Source: JAKZVK01 sp965261065 (lineage in GTDB: Bacteria > Acidobacteriota > Terriglobia > Bryobacterales > UBA6623). From it: 64,000 bases of DNA. Made by a program: the position numbers and the translations under genes. Position 1 is the first letter of the stretch; each line of letters opens with the position of its first letter. The notes under the pieces are model-generated. The model made no database searches. It was not told the DNA's origin and saw only the letters and a program-made list of their open reading frames with translations. Where the stretch lies: positions 2,356,001 to 2,420,000 of the forward strand of contig OZ253444.1 in assembly GCA_965261065.1 (NCBI GenBank). Direction: 5' to 3'. Shown piece after piece: positions 1-10,844 of this stretch.

Positions 1-42
1 ACGCGATAAGTCAGCAGCAATCGTCGGCGTCCCGGGGGGGGG

Positions 43-62
43 GGGCACGGCATTCCGTGCCC
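43..62. repeat. Dispersed 20-bp palindrome, degenerate copy
   Basis: This is a one-mismatch copy of the palindrome GGGCACGGCATGCCGTGCCC that recurs at 18286, 20842, 22585 and, in altered form, 25653. It follows a run of 12 G at 34-45. The 109 bases left of the first gene hold nothing else I recognise. Confidence 0.7.
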
Positions 63-109
63 CACATCGCAGACCGAACCGTAACCGTATTTGCGAAATA
101 GGCTAGCGG

Positions 110-790
110 CTACACCTGCGTTACGGCCCCGGAATCAATACGAAACGTCCGGTCGCAGCGCGCGGCGAAGCTGACATTGTGCGTGGCGATCACTGCGGTG
201 AGTTGGTGGGTCCGAGGCAGGGAGATGATCAGATCGATGACCGCTTCCGCGGTGTGTTGGTCTAGGTTGCCGGTCGGCTCGTCGGCCAGTAGCAGCTTCG
301 GCGAGGTAACCAGCGCTCGCGCGATGGCGACTCGCTGCTGCTCGCCGCCTGAGAGTTCCCCCGGTTGATGTTCGGTGCGATCGGCCAAGCCGACCTCCCC
401 GAGCCAACGGCGGGCCTGTTTCTCAGCATCACTGTGGTCCATCGCGCCGATCAGAAGCGGCATCATCACGTTCTCGATCGCGGTGAACTCCGGCAGTAGG
501 TGGTAGCTTTGCCAGACATAGCCGATGCTGCGGTTGCGGAAGGCTGCCAGCGCCGCCTCGTCGTAGGAGGAGATCGGCTGGCCCTCGACATAGATCTCGC
601 CGCCGGTCGAGACGTCCAGCGCTCCCAGCATATGCAGCAGCGTCGTCTTGCCGGCGCCTGATTCCCCCACCAGAGCCACGGCCTCGCCCGGATGCAGCTC
701 GAAGCTTGCGCCCGAGATGACCCTCAACTCCTCCACGCCCGAGCGGTAAATCTTGCTGAGGTTTTCGACTCTGACGAGAGGCTCTGGCAT
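110..790 (-). CDS. LolD-type ABC transporter ATP-binding protein
   Basis: This 226-residue protein is an ATPase subunit of the LolD/MacB class, which powers lipoprotein release from the inner membrane or related export by FtsX-like permeases. Walker A (GESGAGKTT) lies at residues 42-50, a Q-loop glutamine follows YVW near residue 94, the signature LSGGEQQ is at 146-152, and Walker B with catalytic glutamate (LLLADE) is at 166-171, followed by the PTGNLD stretch typical of this subfamily. No permease partner is visible; it would lie beyond the left edge if adjacent. It is the last gene of a leftward run SDR-aroK-this gene, 60 bases after aroK. Family assignment is secure; LolD rather than a paralogue is inferred. 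Confidence 0.88.
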   Translation of the reverse strand: MPEPLVRVENLSKIYRSGVEELRVISGASFELHPGEAVALVGESGAGKTTLLHMLGALDVSTGGEIYVEGQPISSYDEAALAAFRNRSIGYVWQSYHLLPEFTAIENVMMPLLIGAMDHSDAEKQARRWLGEVGLADRTEHQPGELSGGEQQRVAIARALVTSPKLLLADEPTGNLDQHTAEAVIDLIISLPRTHQLTAVIATHNVSFAARCDRTFRIDSGAVTQV

Positions 791-850
791 GGGTTCGGTG
801 GCGGGCGATTAGGAGCGGTGGACGGATGCTGTAGGGCGATGTGGCGCAGG

Positions 851-1378
851 TTACCGCGACAGCAATTTCAAGATCCGCTCCACGAGTGCGTCCGGCCCCT
901 CCTCCGCATCCTCGACGGTGAACTTCGCTTGCGCGTACTCGGCGCGGCGCTTTTCGTACAGTTCCTCGAAGGCGTCGCGATCTCTCGCCAGCGGGCGATG
1001 AGCTTCGCTCGCGACGCGCTGCCAGAGCCTCTCGACCGGGCAGTCGAGCCAAATCGAGATACCCTCGAGCGCCTCGCGATTATCCGCATCCACAAAGGCG
1101 CCGCCACCGAGGGCCACAACGACCGGGCGTCCCTCACGGACCCGCTGCACCTGTTCGAGCAGCGCGCTACGCTCCAGCGCACGAAAGGCCGGCTCACCCT
1201 GCGCCTCGAAGATCTCGGGGATGCTCATGCCGGCGCGCTGTTCGATCTCGTCGTCGAGGTCCACGAACTCCCAGCCCAGCTTGCCGGCCAGCATCCGCCC
1301 GACGGTCGACTTGCCGCTGCCCATGAAGCCGACCAGGTAAACGCCGGGCGCGGCTTCGAGTTTGCTGATCAGTCCCAT
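851..1378 (-). CDS. aroK: Shikimate kinase
   Basis: The 175-residue protein should phosphorylate shikimate with ATP in the pathway to chorismate and aromatic amino acids, in the cytoplasm. The P-loop GFMGSGKST is near residues 18-26, the shikimate-binding DLDD/E segment follows (FVDLDDEIE), and the GGGAF glycine-rich substrate motif is present near residue 91, as is an RPL segment of the lid region. Length fits the family. The start lies one base after the stop of the upstream SDR gene, implying translational coupling. Nothing unusual is seen. Confidence 0.93.
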   Translation of the reverse strand: MGLISKLEAAPGVYLVGFMGSGKSTVGRMLAGKLGWEFVDLDDEIEQRAGMSIPEIFEAQGEPAFRALERSALLEQVQRVREGRPVVVALGGGAFVDADNREALEGISIWLDCPVERLWQRVASEAHRPLARDRDAFEELYEKRRAEYAQAKFTVEDAEEGPDALVERILKLLSR

Positions 1379-1379
1379 T

Positions 1380-2153
1380 CTAGGGGTTCATCCTCGCCAT
1401 GCGGCCGTACAGGAAGTGTGGGAACAAATGGGCCAGCCCAACGAGCAACCAGCCGATGCGCGGCGTGACGATGGTTCGTTTCCCCCTGCGCAGCCCATCG
1501 AGGGTGGCTTGGGCGCACTCGTCCGCGCTGATCGAGAAAAGGCTTTGCCCGGGCACTTTCTCAGGGATGGTCCCTTGCAACACGTTCTCGCGAAAAGGCG
1601 TATCCACGTAGCCGGGACAGACACACAACACCGAGATCCCGCGCTTGCTGAGTTCCATCCGCAGCCCGTCGGAGAAGGCGTTGAGCGCGTACTTCGAGGC
1701 GGAGTAGAGCGTCAGCCACGGCAGCACGACCTTCCCGGCCATCGAGCTGACATTCACCACCGCTCCACCGCGCGGAATCGCCGGGGCGAGACGCCGTGTC
1801 AACTCCACCGGTGCAAGGAAGTTCAGCTCGAACAGCCGGCGCACCTTCTCGGGCGACGAGTCATACGACAGTGCATAGAGGCCCACGCCGGCGTTGTTGA
1901 TCAGAATGTCGATGCGGCCGAAGCGTTCTCGCACTTCGTCGCACAGCGCTTCGATCGATGCGGCGTCGCACAGATCGGCTGGACAGACGACCGCCTCGGC
2001 CGGCGACACCTCGGTGGCGACCTGTTCGAGCCGCTCTTGCGACCGCGCGGTCAGGATCAGCCGTGCCCCCTCAGCCCTCAGCCGGTGAGCCAGCACCCGC
2101 CCGATACCCGACGACGCGCCGGTAATCAGAACCGTCTTGCCCGAAAAGCTCAT
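1380..2153 (-). CDS. Short-chain dehydrogenase/reductase (SDR)
   Basis: This 257-residue classical SDR has the Rossmann cofactor motif TGASSGIG at residues 11-18, NNAG at 86-89, catalytic Ser near 137, and the YxxxK pair Tyr150/Lys154. An arginine/serine pair after the second strand suggests NADP(H), which is an inference. The C-terminal 60 residues include an amphipathic/hydrophobic stretch, as in SDRs that associate with membranes. The substrate cannot be told. It is the first gene of the leftward run and directly abuts aroK. Confidence 0.88.
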   Translation of the reverse strand: MSFSGKTVLITGASSGIGRVLAHRLRAEGARLILTARSQERLEQVATEVSPAEAVVCPADLCDAASIEALCDEVRERFGRIDILINNAGVGLYALSYDSSPEKVRRLFELNFLAPVELTRRLAPAIPRGGAVVNVSSMAGKVVLPWLTLYSASKYALNAFSDGLRMELSKRGISVLCVCPGYVDTPFRENVLQGTIPEKVPGQSLFSISADECAQATLDGLRRGKRTIVTPRIGWLLVGLAHLFPHFLYGRMARMNP

Positions 2154-2241
2154 GATTCATGACGTGCGACGCCCTGCAGCGGTCCGTCCCCCCAGATCCG
2201 TTCGAAGGGGGGCCATACTTTCAGGGAAGCCATAATGTAGC

Positions 2242-2877
2242 ATGGCAACGCCGGACTTACTCCCGCTCTTCCCGCTCGACGTCGTTCTGCTGCCCGGCGT
2301 CCTGTTGCCACTCCATATCTTCGAACCGCGCTATCGCGAGATGATCGGCGAGGCGATCGAACGCAAGAGCCCGTTCGGCGTCGTCCTGGTGCTCGACCAG
2401 AAACTGACCGCCGCCGGCTGCACGGCTTTCGCGCGCGTCACCCAGAGTTACGACGACGGCCGCTTCGACATCGGGTGCCTTGGCGTAAGGCGATTCACGA
2501 TCACGGAGATCGACCAAAGCCTCGCCTACCTGCAAGGCCGTGTCGAGTTCTTTGACGACGAACCGTCTCCCGAGCCTGACCCCGAACTGGTCAGTACGGT
2601 GTCGGCGTTGGCGCATCAGGTGATTGATCTCGAAGGCGGCACGCTGCCGCCTGAGTTGGCGGAGCTGACGCAGTCGGCCGAGCCACCCGGCAACCTCAGC
2701 TTCATCGTGGCCGGGGCCATCCGGCTCGAACTCCCCTTCAAGCAGCGTCTATTGACCGAGCGATCCGAAAGTCAGCGCCTCAAACTGCTCGAAATACACC
2801 TGCCGCAGTTGACTCAGGAACTTCGCACCACTCGCCGCGCCCAACGGTTGGCCGGTTCCAACGGCCATCCGGGCTGA
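2242..2877 (+). CDS. LON peptidase N-terminal (substrate-binding) domain protein
   Basis: A 211-residue stand-alone Lon N-domain protein. The start matches the family (PLFPLDVVLLPGVLLPLHIFE region, residues 6-26), followed by the RYREMI segment and the predicted beta-rich fold, then a helical tail. There is no AAA+ or protease domain, so it is not a Lon protease. Stand-alone copies are common in bacteria and their role is unknown; substrate binding is assumed from the domain only. It is divergent from the SDR gene with an 88-base spacer. Confidence 0.87.
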   Translation: MATPDLLPLFPLDVVLLPGVLLPLHIFEPRYREMIGEAIERKSPFGVVLVLDQKLTAAGCTAFARVTQSYDDGRFDIGCLGVRRFTITEIDQSLAYLQGRVEFFDDEPSPEPDPELVSTVSALAHQVIDLEGGTLPPELAELTQSAEPPGNLSFIVAGAIRLELPFKQRLLTERSESQRLKLLEIHLPQLTQELRTTRRAQRLAGSNGHPG

Positions 2878-3213
2878 CGAGGTGGCTAGTTTCAGACGCT
2901 CCTACCCGGGGCTCGGACCCGCGGTTGTATGCTCCAGGTTGCGCCGAGGGGCAACCGCGGACTTCCGTCCACGGCTCTGAAGCTTCGATGGGGCGGTTGC
3001 GGCGGGCCGGGGCATCAAGCGATTCGTCAGAATCGTTACGTGCGGATTTGGGCCGGAGTGGGCGTGGACGGGGCTCTCGCTGGGACTTATGGCAAGAACG
3101 ACCCCCCCTGGGCTCAGTGTCCTCACTGAATACGTGCGGGGCGTGCGTGCCAATCGGTCTTGCGCGGTGACCGATCTTCCGGAGATCGTCAGAGCGGGCT
3201 GCTACCCTGACAA
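2878..3213. other. Intergenic region, no recognised gene
   Basis: These 336 bases between the Lon-N gene and the TonB receptor contain only short open frames with no recognisable protein features. The receptor promoter is presumably near the right end, but I see no convincing -35/-10 pair. Confidence 0.6.
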
Positions 3214-5739
3214 ATGAGGCTTGCTAAACCGTTGGCGGTCACGTTCATAGCGACCCTGATTGTTCTATGGTTGCTCCCGGGTACGGTGTACTCCCAGGAG
3301 CCGGCCCTCGCCATCGTCGGACAGGCCGTGATCGCGGGGCCCGACGGCGAGCGGTTGGGGGCGGTTGGCGCCGAGATGCGGCTTGAATCCGTTTCCGTTG
3401 CGGAAGCGGCGGAGGGGGAGCCGGAAGGATCGGGGCCGGTCGCGGTCCAAACTAACGAACTCGGGATCTTTCGTTTTGAGGGCGTCGCCCAGGGCTGCTA
3501 TATCATCGTCGGTACAGCGCCCGGAATGAGCGGCCAGAGCGACATTCTTTGTCTGCCCGGGGAAGAACAGCCCTTACGCGTCGAGATCGAAATGCAAGTT
3601 GAGGCGGTCGTCGAATCGGTTGAGGTCACCGCGTCCGCCATAGCGATCGATCCCACCGAAACTTCTTCCTCCGGATCCGTGGGAGTCTCCACCCTCGACA
3701 ATGCGCCGAAGGCGAATCGTAGTGTCGAGGACGTGATGCCGCTCATCCCCGGTGTCCTGCGAGGCCAAGCCGGCGAGATTAACATGAACGGCGTTCGCGC
3801 GTCGCAGAGCGGCTCGCAGTTGAACAACGTCGACATCACCGATCCTGTCGCGCGGACTTCCGAAATCGGCCTGCCGCTGAGCGTCATCTCCAACGTGGAA
3901 GTTCTTTCGACTCCGTACGACGCGCAATATGGCGGCTTTGTTGGAGCCGTGTCGACGGTCGAGACACGGGCGGCCGACTTGTCGGATTTTCGGTTCGATC
4001 TGCAGAACTTCACCCCGCGCATCCGGCGCAGGGACGGCGCCATCATGGGGATCGAGTCGAGCACGCCGCGACTCACGGTGAACGTTCCCTTCGGCGGAGG
4101 CCGGTTCGCGCTTCTGCACTCGACCGAGTACCAATTTGTGCGCGCCGACCAGGAAGACGCCAACCTGCCGCTGCTCGAGCGAGATGTGGAACGGGAGGCG
4201 TTGACGGTTTTCAACCAGTTCGACGCCCTTGTGACCGACCGCAATCGCGCGTCGGTGACGCTGTTGATCTATCCCGAGAAGCTCAATTTTTTCGGCCTCA
4301 ACGCGTTTACGCCGCAGGAATCGACGCCCGATCTGCGAAGGCGAGGGGTCTTGTTAACGCTGAAGGATAGTCACGAGTTCGAGTCCGGCGGGCTGTTGCT
4401 GTCGCACCTCTCCTACCAGGATCTCGATAGTGATGTGAAGTCGCTGAGTTTCGACCCGTCGGTGATCGGGCTCGAACGCGCAAACGGAGCTTTTTTCAAC
4501 CGCCAGGCACGTAACACGATTCGCCGCAAGCTGTCGGAGCACTACCACTTCGCTCGCGCTGGCAAGCACCAACTCAAGACGGGTGTCGAGTTGGGACTGG
4601 AGTCCTATAGCGGCGACCAGACGTTCAACTCGGTTAGTTGGCTGGGTATTAGTGACCAGCCGGTTTCCGAGTTACGTTTTACTCCCTCGGCCACGGTGCG
4701 TGCGAATAAGAGTGACCTCTCCATGTTCTTGCAAGACCAGTGGTCGGCCTCCGAAGCGCTCACCCTCGACCTGGGTGCGCGACTCGAACGGGACTCGATC
4801 GCTACCGACTGGAACCCCTCCTACCGAGCCGGGTTTGCCTATGCCTTCGGGGGAGGGACTCGGACGGTGCTTCGCGGCGGGGCTGGGCTGTTCATCGACC
4901 GTGTCAGCCTGCTTGTGCCTACGTTCGAATCGCTGCCGCAGCGCATCGAAACCCGTTACGGACCGGGAGGCGATGTCACCTCCGTGCGGCGCTTCATTCC
5001 GCGGATCGACGGCAGAATCCGCAATGCCAGGAGTTTGGGTTGGAGCCTGCAATTGGACCGGGAACTTGTAGACAACTTGTTCCTTCGGGCCGGCTACCAG
5101 CAGCGAAGAACGACCCGCAACTTTCTGATCAACCCGACCATCCCCACCGACCCGACTGAGACGGACGGCGCTTTTACGTTGAGCAACGACGGACGGGATC
5201 ACTATCGCGAGTACCAAGTTACGGTGCGGTACCGGCTCAGCGGCACCGGTCACGTGACCAGTTCTTACGTTCGCTCCTCGTCGGTCGGCGACTTGAACGA
5301 CCTGGGCTCCATCTACGGACCGACGCCGGCTGCCCTGATTCGCCCGAACGAGCGGGCTCCGCTGCGATTCGACGTCCCGAATCGCCTTCTGACTTGGACC
5401 GAGTTTGGACTGCCTTGGGGCCTCACCGCCATTCCGGCATGGGAGCTGAGAAGCGGATTCCCTTATTCGAACGTCAACGAGGAACGCGACTTTGTCGGCG
5501 CGCGAAACCGTGCGGGCCGTTTCCCAATCTTCAACTCGGTTGATTTGCAGCTCACCAAGAACGTGGTGATCAAGTTCAAGGGCAAAGAGCGGCGCTTCCG
5601 CGCAGGCCTGCGGCTCTTCAACGTGTTGAACACCTTTAACCCACAGGATGTCCAAGCCAACCTGGCGAGTCCCTACTACGGAACCTTCTACCGCGGAGTG
5701 AAGCGCAAGATCCGAGCCGTGTTTGAGATCGGCAACTAA
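3214..5739 (+). CDS. TonB-dependent receptor with carboxypeptidase-like regulatory domain
   Basis: An 841-residue outer-membrane receptor. A signal peptide spans residues 1-27 (hydrophobic core VTFIATLIVLWLL, cleavage after VYS). Residues 32-135 read as a carboxypeptidase-regulatory beta-sandwich, and a plug domain with the NMNGVRASQSG / LNNVDITDP elements lies around residues 190-215. The remainder is a long aromatic-rich beta barrel ending in a short strand (AVFEIGN). This architecture is typical of the many oligosaccharide/peptide receptors in Acidobacteriota. No TonB box, SusD partner or enzyme gene is adjacent, so the substrate cannot be assigned. Confidence 0.88.
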   Translation: MRLAKPLAVTFIATLIVLWLLPGTVYSQEPALAIVGQAVIAGPDGERLGAVGAEMRLESVSVAEAAEGEPEGSGPVAVQTNELGIFRFEGVAQGCYIIVGTAPGMSGQSDILCLPGEEQPLRVEIEMQVEAVVESVEVTASAIAIDPTETSSSGSVGVSTLDNAPKANRSVEDVMPLIPGVLRGQAGEINMNGVRASQSGSQLNNVDITDPVARTSEIGLPLSVISNVEVLSTPYDAQYGGFVGAVSTVETRAADLSDFRFDLQNFTPRIRRRDGAIMGIESSTPRLTVNVPFGGGRFALLHSTEYQFVRADQEDANLPLLERDVEREALTVFNQFDALVTDRNRASVTLLIYPEKLNFFGLNAFTPQESTPDLRRRGVLLTLKDSHEFESGGLLLSHLSYQDLDSDVKSLSFDPSVIGLERANGAFFNRQARNTIRRKLSEHYHFARAGKHQLKTGVELGLESYSGDQTFNSVSWLGISDQPVSELRFTPSATVRANKSDLSMFLQDQWSASEALTLDLGARLERDSIATDWNPSYRAGFAYAFGGGTRTVLRGGAGLFIDRVSLLVPTFESLPQRIETRYGPGGDVTSVRRFIPRIDGRIRNARSLGWSLQLDRELVDNLFLRAGYQQRRTTRNFLINPTIPTDPTETDGAFTLSNDGRDHYREYQVTVRYRLSGTGHVTSSYVRSSSVGDLNDLGSIYGPTPAALIRPNERAPLRFDVPNRLLTWTEFGLPWGLTAIPAWELRSGFPYSNVNEERDFVGARNRAGRFPIFNSVDLQLTKNVVIKFKGKERRFRAGLRLFNVLNTFNPQDVQANLASPYYGTFYRGVKRKIRAVFEIGN

Positions 5740-6216
5740 GTAGCGTGTTTCGCGAATATGGTTACGTTTCGGTTTGCGACGTAGGGGCACGGGTCTGCGC
5801 TCTCGGCTCCTCCGGGGCGGAAACCCCAGAGATCGGAAACTAAGACGAAACCGCAGTTCCCCCTCGGCGCAACCCGATGCATCTGACTACGGGTCCGAGC
5901 CCCAGCAGGGGCGTTTGAATGTAGCCCACGGCGCAAGCCGTGGGAAAAAGCCACCAACGAATCCGGAGCCCCGGTAGGGGCGTTTGAGTCTTTCTGCTCT
6001 CAATACCCGGCCGATGGGCGAGACGAAACAAAACCGCTCTCTTCGAGCCCCACCAGGCGGGGCGGTGTGGCGCGGGTTCCCAGACCTGCCGTGTCGATAC
6101 TCTTACCGACACAGGTTTGCAGGCCCGCCTGCCCGCCCGCAGCGGTTCCGCATCCACATTTCTTGAGGGTCGGAAACATTTGATTTAGCAAGTGTTTTCG
6201 CTCGTCCTCCAGGTCC
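5740..6216. other. Intergenic region with short repeats
   Basis: No gene is seen. Two near-identical units containing GAGCCCC..AGGGGCGTTTGA occur at about 5896-5920 and 5964-5990, and between them a hairpin-forming CCCACGGC..GCCGTGGG at about 5925-5943. A region around 6100-6150 is rich in inverted GCCCGCC motifs. These look like dispersed acidobacterial repeats rather than coding sequence. Confidence 0.55.
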
Positions 6217-6285
6217 GAGCAGATTCGCATTCCCCCGGCGGACTTGACCCATGTGTTATTCTGATATATATTAATTATACCAGTC

Positions 6286-6624
6286 ATGAAGGCGGCCCCC
6301 ACTCGCTCTCATCTCTCGGATGCCGAACGTAGGCTCCGCTCCCGCATCGCGCAGCTCGTCCATGGCCGCTGGTTGCTGCACGGCACGCTGGCGCCCCGCC
6401 AACGCACCTGCGGCAAGCCCACCTGTCGCTGTGCTCGCGGTCAGCTTCACGCCTCGTTGTATTTGGTGCGGAATCGCCAAGGGCAACTGCAGCAGCTGTT
6501 TGTGCCCCGCCACTGGGAGGCCCGCGTCCGCCAGGCCGTGGCCGCCTACCAGCAACTCCAACGGCTCCTCGACGAGGTCTCCGAGCGTGAATGGAAGCGG
6601 CTCCGAAGCCGCCGGGAGGAATGA
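6286..6624 (+). CDS. DUF6788-like small IS accessory protein
   Basis: A 112-residue basic protein with the motif CGKPTCRCARG (residues 38-48) followed by Leu/Tyr-rich strands and a long helical C-terminus. The CGKPxCxC motif resembles DUF6788 proteins, which often precede IS transposases; it could bind zinc or DNA, but function is unknown. It overlaps the transposase frame. A second protein with the same motif accompanies the unrelated ISKra4-type element at 10837-11268. Confidence 0.7.
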   Translation: MKAAPTRSHLSDAERRLRSRIAQLVHGRWLLHGTLAPRQRTCGKPTCRCARGQLHASLYLVRNRQGQLQQLFVPRHWEARVRQAVAAYQQLQRLLDEVSEREWKRLRSRREE

Positions 6625-7870
6625 CGTTCTTCGACGCCTGCTGCACTACGCCGAGAAGGTCTACGGTCTGCGGGACTCGCTGCTGGCCGCCGTCGGCGAC
6701 ACCAGGCCGCGGCCGCGCATCCCGACGCGGGTGGTGCTGCAGTCGGTGCTGGTGCTGTTCTGGACACGGCTGGGCAGCCTCAACGCGTTAGAGACGCTAG
6801 CGCCCGCACCGTTTTGGAAACAGTGGTTGGGCCGCGAGATGCCCAGCGCCGACACCCTCGGGCGCGTCTACAGCCGGCTCGATGCCGCCGCGGTGCGGGC
6901 AGCGATTCATCACGTCTACGAACGGCTCAAGCGCAACAAGGCCCTGCCCGGGATCGGCGGGCTGGGCGTGGCCGTGCTCGACGGCCATGAGTCTCACGCC
7001 AGCTACCGCCGTTGCTGTCGAGGATGCTTGAAGCGCACCGTGCAGCGCCGCGATGGCCAGCAGATGCAATACTACCATCGCCAAGTCACACTGCTGTTGC
7101 TCTCCGATGCGCCCCCCGGCTCCGAACCGCTGCGACTGTTGCTCGACGCCGAGCCGCAACGGCCCGGCGAGGACGAGATGGCCGCGGCGCACCGTTTGCT
7201 GGCGCGAGTTCTCGATACCTATCCGCGAGCCTTTGACGTCGTGTTGGCCGATGCTCTCTACGCCACCGCCCCGTTTATCAACTTCTTATTGGGGCATGGC
7301 AAAGACGCCGTGATCGTGCTCAAGGACGAGCGCCGCAACCTCTATCAAGACGTCCAAGGGCTGTGGCCGACCACGGCGCCCCAACGCGGCGACTATCAAG
7401 GTCGCGATTGCCAGTGGTGGGATCACGAGGGCCTGGTGTCGTGGCCGCAGGTGCAGCAGCCGCTGCGGGTGGTTCGTTCCGTCGAGAGCTGGCAGCAGTA
7501 TTCGCAACTCGACTCCCAACCGCATCCGCATCACAGCGAGTGGGTGTGGGTGACGACCCTTTCCTCACTGCAGGTTCGGACCGCGCGGGTGGTAAGGTTG
7601 GGCCATCAACGCTGGGACATCGAGAATCAGGGTTTCAACGAGTTAGTCAACGGCTGGCACGCCGACCACGTATATAAGCACGACCCCGCGGCGATCGAGA
7701 ACTTTCTGTTGACGGTGTTTCTGGCTTTTAATCTCTTCCACGTTTTTGTTGCGCGCAATCTCAAGGCATCGCTGCGGCGCAGCAAGCCGCGAGTCTTTTG
7801 GGCGCGCGCGATGGCGGCTGATCTGTATCAGGCGGCGGCTTGCCCGTACGGCTCGGGGCCCTCGCCATAG
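6587..7870 (+). CDS. DDE transposase (IS4-like, ISNCY-type)
   Basis: The recognisable protein starts after the overlap with the upstream gene. A GTG at 6587 is the best start I can see; the same frame is open further upstream but that part is only the shadow of the preceding gene. The protein has a conserved helical start (LLHYAEKVYGLRDSLL), a first acidic motif AVLDGHE, a second VVLADALY and a late region RWDIENQGFNEL that fits the DDE glutamate, as in IS4-like transposases (D, D, E with WxIE). Translation may instead rely on coupling or frameshifting from the upstream gene, since the two overlap by 38 bases. Confidence 0.72.
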   Translation: MNGSGSEAAGRNDVLRRLLHYAEKVYGLRDSLLAAVGDTRPRPRIPTRVVLQSVLVLFWTRLGSLNALETLAPAPFWKQWLGREMPSADTLGRVYSRLDAAAVRAAIHHVYERLKRNKALPGIGGLGVAVLDGHESHASYRRCCRGCLKRTVQRRDGQQMQYYHRQVTLLLLSDAPPGSEPLRLLLDAEPQRPGEDEMAAAHRLLARVLDTYPRAFDVVLADALYATAPFINFLLGHGKDAVIVLKDERRNLYQDVQGLWPTTAPQRGDYQGRDCQWWDHEGLVSWPQVQQPLRVVRSVESWQQYSQLDSQPHPHHSEWVWVTTLSSLQVRTARVVRLGHQRWDIENQGFNELVNGWHADHVYKHDPAAIENFLLTVFLAFNLFHVFVARNLKASLRRSKPRVFWARAMAADLYQAAACPYGSGPSP

Positions 7871-8217
7871 CGAGCGGGTGGTTTTCTTTCTCCCTGCCAT
7901 CCTGCGCTGCCACCACGCCGCCGAGCGGCAGCCGAGCGTAGCGGTGTCTTCCGCGGCCGACTTCGGGCCCCGCCGAGGCCCTCGTCCGGCTGCGAATCTG
8001 CTCGCCCCGCTCGCCCCGCACCTAACTCGCTCGTTCCCCAATCACTTCCCGGCTCTCGCCCGACCGCGTTGCGGAATCGCTGGCCCGCCCGAACTCCGGC
8101 GGAGCCCCTCCCGGCAAGCTGGTAAAATCGGGCGGGGAGAGGCGGGATTCCTGTCTTTGACGGCGCGGGCCGGCTCCGCGCCAACGGCCGGCTCCCAACC
8201 CCAGAAGGTCATCCAAC
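7871..8217. other. IS right end and aminotransferase leader
   Basis: A very GC-rich stretch of 347 bases. It holds the right inverted repeat of the IS (7991-8003). No further gene is supported. A GCGCGGGCCGGCTCCGCGCC hairpin-like stretch at about 8162-8181 precedes the aminotransferase start. Confidence 0.5.
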
Positions 8218-9468
<1,251 letters not shown>

Positions 9469-9521
9469 GGCGTGCGCGCCGGGAGCAGATACCGTTCCTG
9501 AGCGCTCGTGGAACATGCCAA

Positions 9522-9530
9522 CCTTGCTAG
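9522..9530. repeat. Target site duplication of ISKra4-type element (left)
   Basis: CCTTGCTAG here is repeated exactly at 11359-11367 on the other side of the element, giving a 9-bp direct repeat. Confidence 0.85.
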
Positions 9531-9554
9531 GGGTGTGCGACAAATTTGTGAGGC

Positions 9555-10844
9555 TCAGGCCGCGCGAGCGCGATTCTCCCAGTAGTCGTCGAAGCGGTTG
9601 CTGAGCCGTGCGCAACGCAAAGCCGTGATAGCGTTCGCGCCGCGCACGCTCCAGAACATGCCCGAGCGCTTCAACCGACTCGCAATGACGGTGCGGCAAC
9701 CCGCCTCGATCACGCCTGAGCCCACAAACAAGCCCTGCCGGCGAAACTCGCCGTAACGCATGCGCTCCGCATGGCGCTGGAAGTAGTCCGCCTCCAGCGC
9801 CAGCGGATGCGCCAACTCCGGGTCGTCGGTTTCGATCTCGCGCAGCGCAGTGACGAGTTGCTCGATGCGCCCCGCGTCGAGCTTTTTCTGCATGCGCCGC
9901 GCCCAACCGCGGAGGCGCTTTTGTTGTTGGGGAAACAGCTTCGACGCCAGCTCCCACAGATGTTCGCGAGCGTGATACAAGTCGACGATCTCGATCGCGC
10001 CGGGAAAGTATTCGTGCGAAAGATTCCAGATCCAGCCCGCACCGTCGCCAAGCACGACCTTCTTGCGCGCCCGACTCCAACCCCGTCGCCAAGCCTCGCT
10101 GTAAATGCGGCGTCCGAAGGCGGCGGCGTCCTCGATCGCGCCGGTGTAGCTGGTCGAGTCTTCGTCGCGCACGGGACGGCCTTGTTCGTCGCAGCTTGTT
10201 TGCGTGAACACACAGCCGAGCTTGACCTCGCGCGTGCCGGCCGGGCCGCCGTCCTTACCCTTGCGGCCGGCCGTCTCGGCGGCGGTGACCGGTACGCCCG
10301 TGCCGTCCATCTCGATGTAGAGAATCGGAGTTTCAGGTCCTGACATCGCAGGAAGCTCCAGCGGTACGGCGCGCGCGATCGCGGCTTGTTCTTCGCTGGC
10401 GACATCTTCGCCGATCGCCTCGGCTTCGCGCTCGACAGCCTTGGCGGTCAGCCGCACTCCGGCCAACTCGTCGAGCAACGCGCGACCGCGATCGAACGAC
10501 GTCTCGGAGCCGACCAGCGCCGTCATGCGGCGCACGCCTGGCGAATACTGCGTCGCTTTGACGGCCAGCTCTTGGTCGTGCGGCGCGAAGCCTTTGCCGC
10601 AGCGGCTGCAGTGATAGTACGGCCGTTCGACGACGACCTCGCCCAGCATCGTGACGAGCTTCTTCGGCCGCCGACCGGCGTAGCGCGCTGGCGAGCCGCA
10701 GGCGCAGGGCTGCTGCGATTCGCCGGCCGCGTCTTCGTTCAACAGCGTCTCGAGCAAGACAGCGCCGGCTTGATGCAGCGCGTCGCGCGTCGCCTGTTCG
10801 ACGGCTTCGAGGTCGAGCGACCCGCGCTTGCGCCTCTCACACAA
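9555..10844 (-). CDS. ISKra4 family transposase
   Basis: A 429-residue transposase. A zinc-ribbon-like N-terminus (CACGS at about residue 48 and HCSRCGKGFAPHD at about 78-90) precedes the catalytic core, with IEMDGTGVPV (first Asp), VVLGDGAGWIWN (second Asp), IVDLYHAREHLW and a late VGSGVIEAGCRTV (Glu) segment. These are characteristic ISKra4 motifs. It overlaps the upstream small gene by 8 bases, so the two are translationally coupled. No disruption is seen. Confidence 0.9.
   Translation of the reverse strand: MCERRKRGSLDLEAVEQATRDALHQAGAVLLETLLNEDAAGESQQPCACGSPARYAGRRPKKLVTMLGEVVVERPYYHCSRCGKGFAPHDQELAVKATQYSPGVRRMTALVGSETSFDRGRALLDELAGVRLTAKAVEREAEAIGEDVASEEQAAIARAVPLELPAMSGPETPILYIEMDGTGVPVTAAETAGRKGKDGGPAGTREVKLGCVFTQTSCDEQGRPVRDEDSTSYTGAIEDAAAFGRRIYSEAWRRGWSRARKKVVLGDGAGWIWNLSHEYFPGAIEIVDLYHAREHLWELASKLFPQQQKRLRGWARRMQKKLDAGRIEQLVTALREIETDDPELAHPLALEADYFQRHAERMRYGEFRRQGLFVGSGVIEAGCRTVIASRLKRSGMFWSVRGANAITALRCARLSNRFDDYWENRARAA

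Larger units (their letters stand above)
6217..8003 (+). mobile_element. Insertion sequence with DUF6788-like gene and DDE transposase
   Basis: A two-gene insertion sequence. A 13-base inverted repeat, GAGCAGATTCGCA, lies at 6217-6229 and its complement at 7991-8003, which I take as near the element ends. No target duplication could be found next to them, so the true termini may lie slightly outside. The aminotransferase gene starts 214 bases after the right repeat and is not interrupted. Confidence 0.55.

Noticed and set aside
4672..5790. 372-residue minus-strand open frame
   Set aside because: Antisense to the TonB-dependent receptor barrel; composition is a shadow of it.
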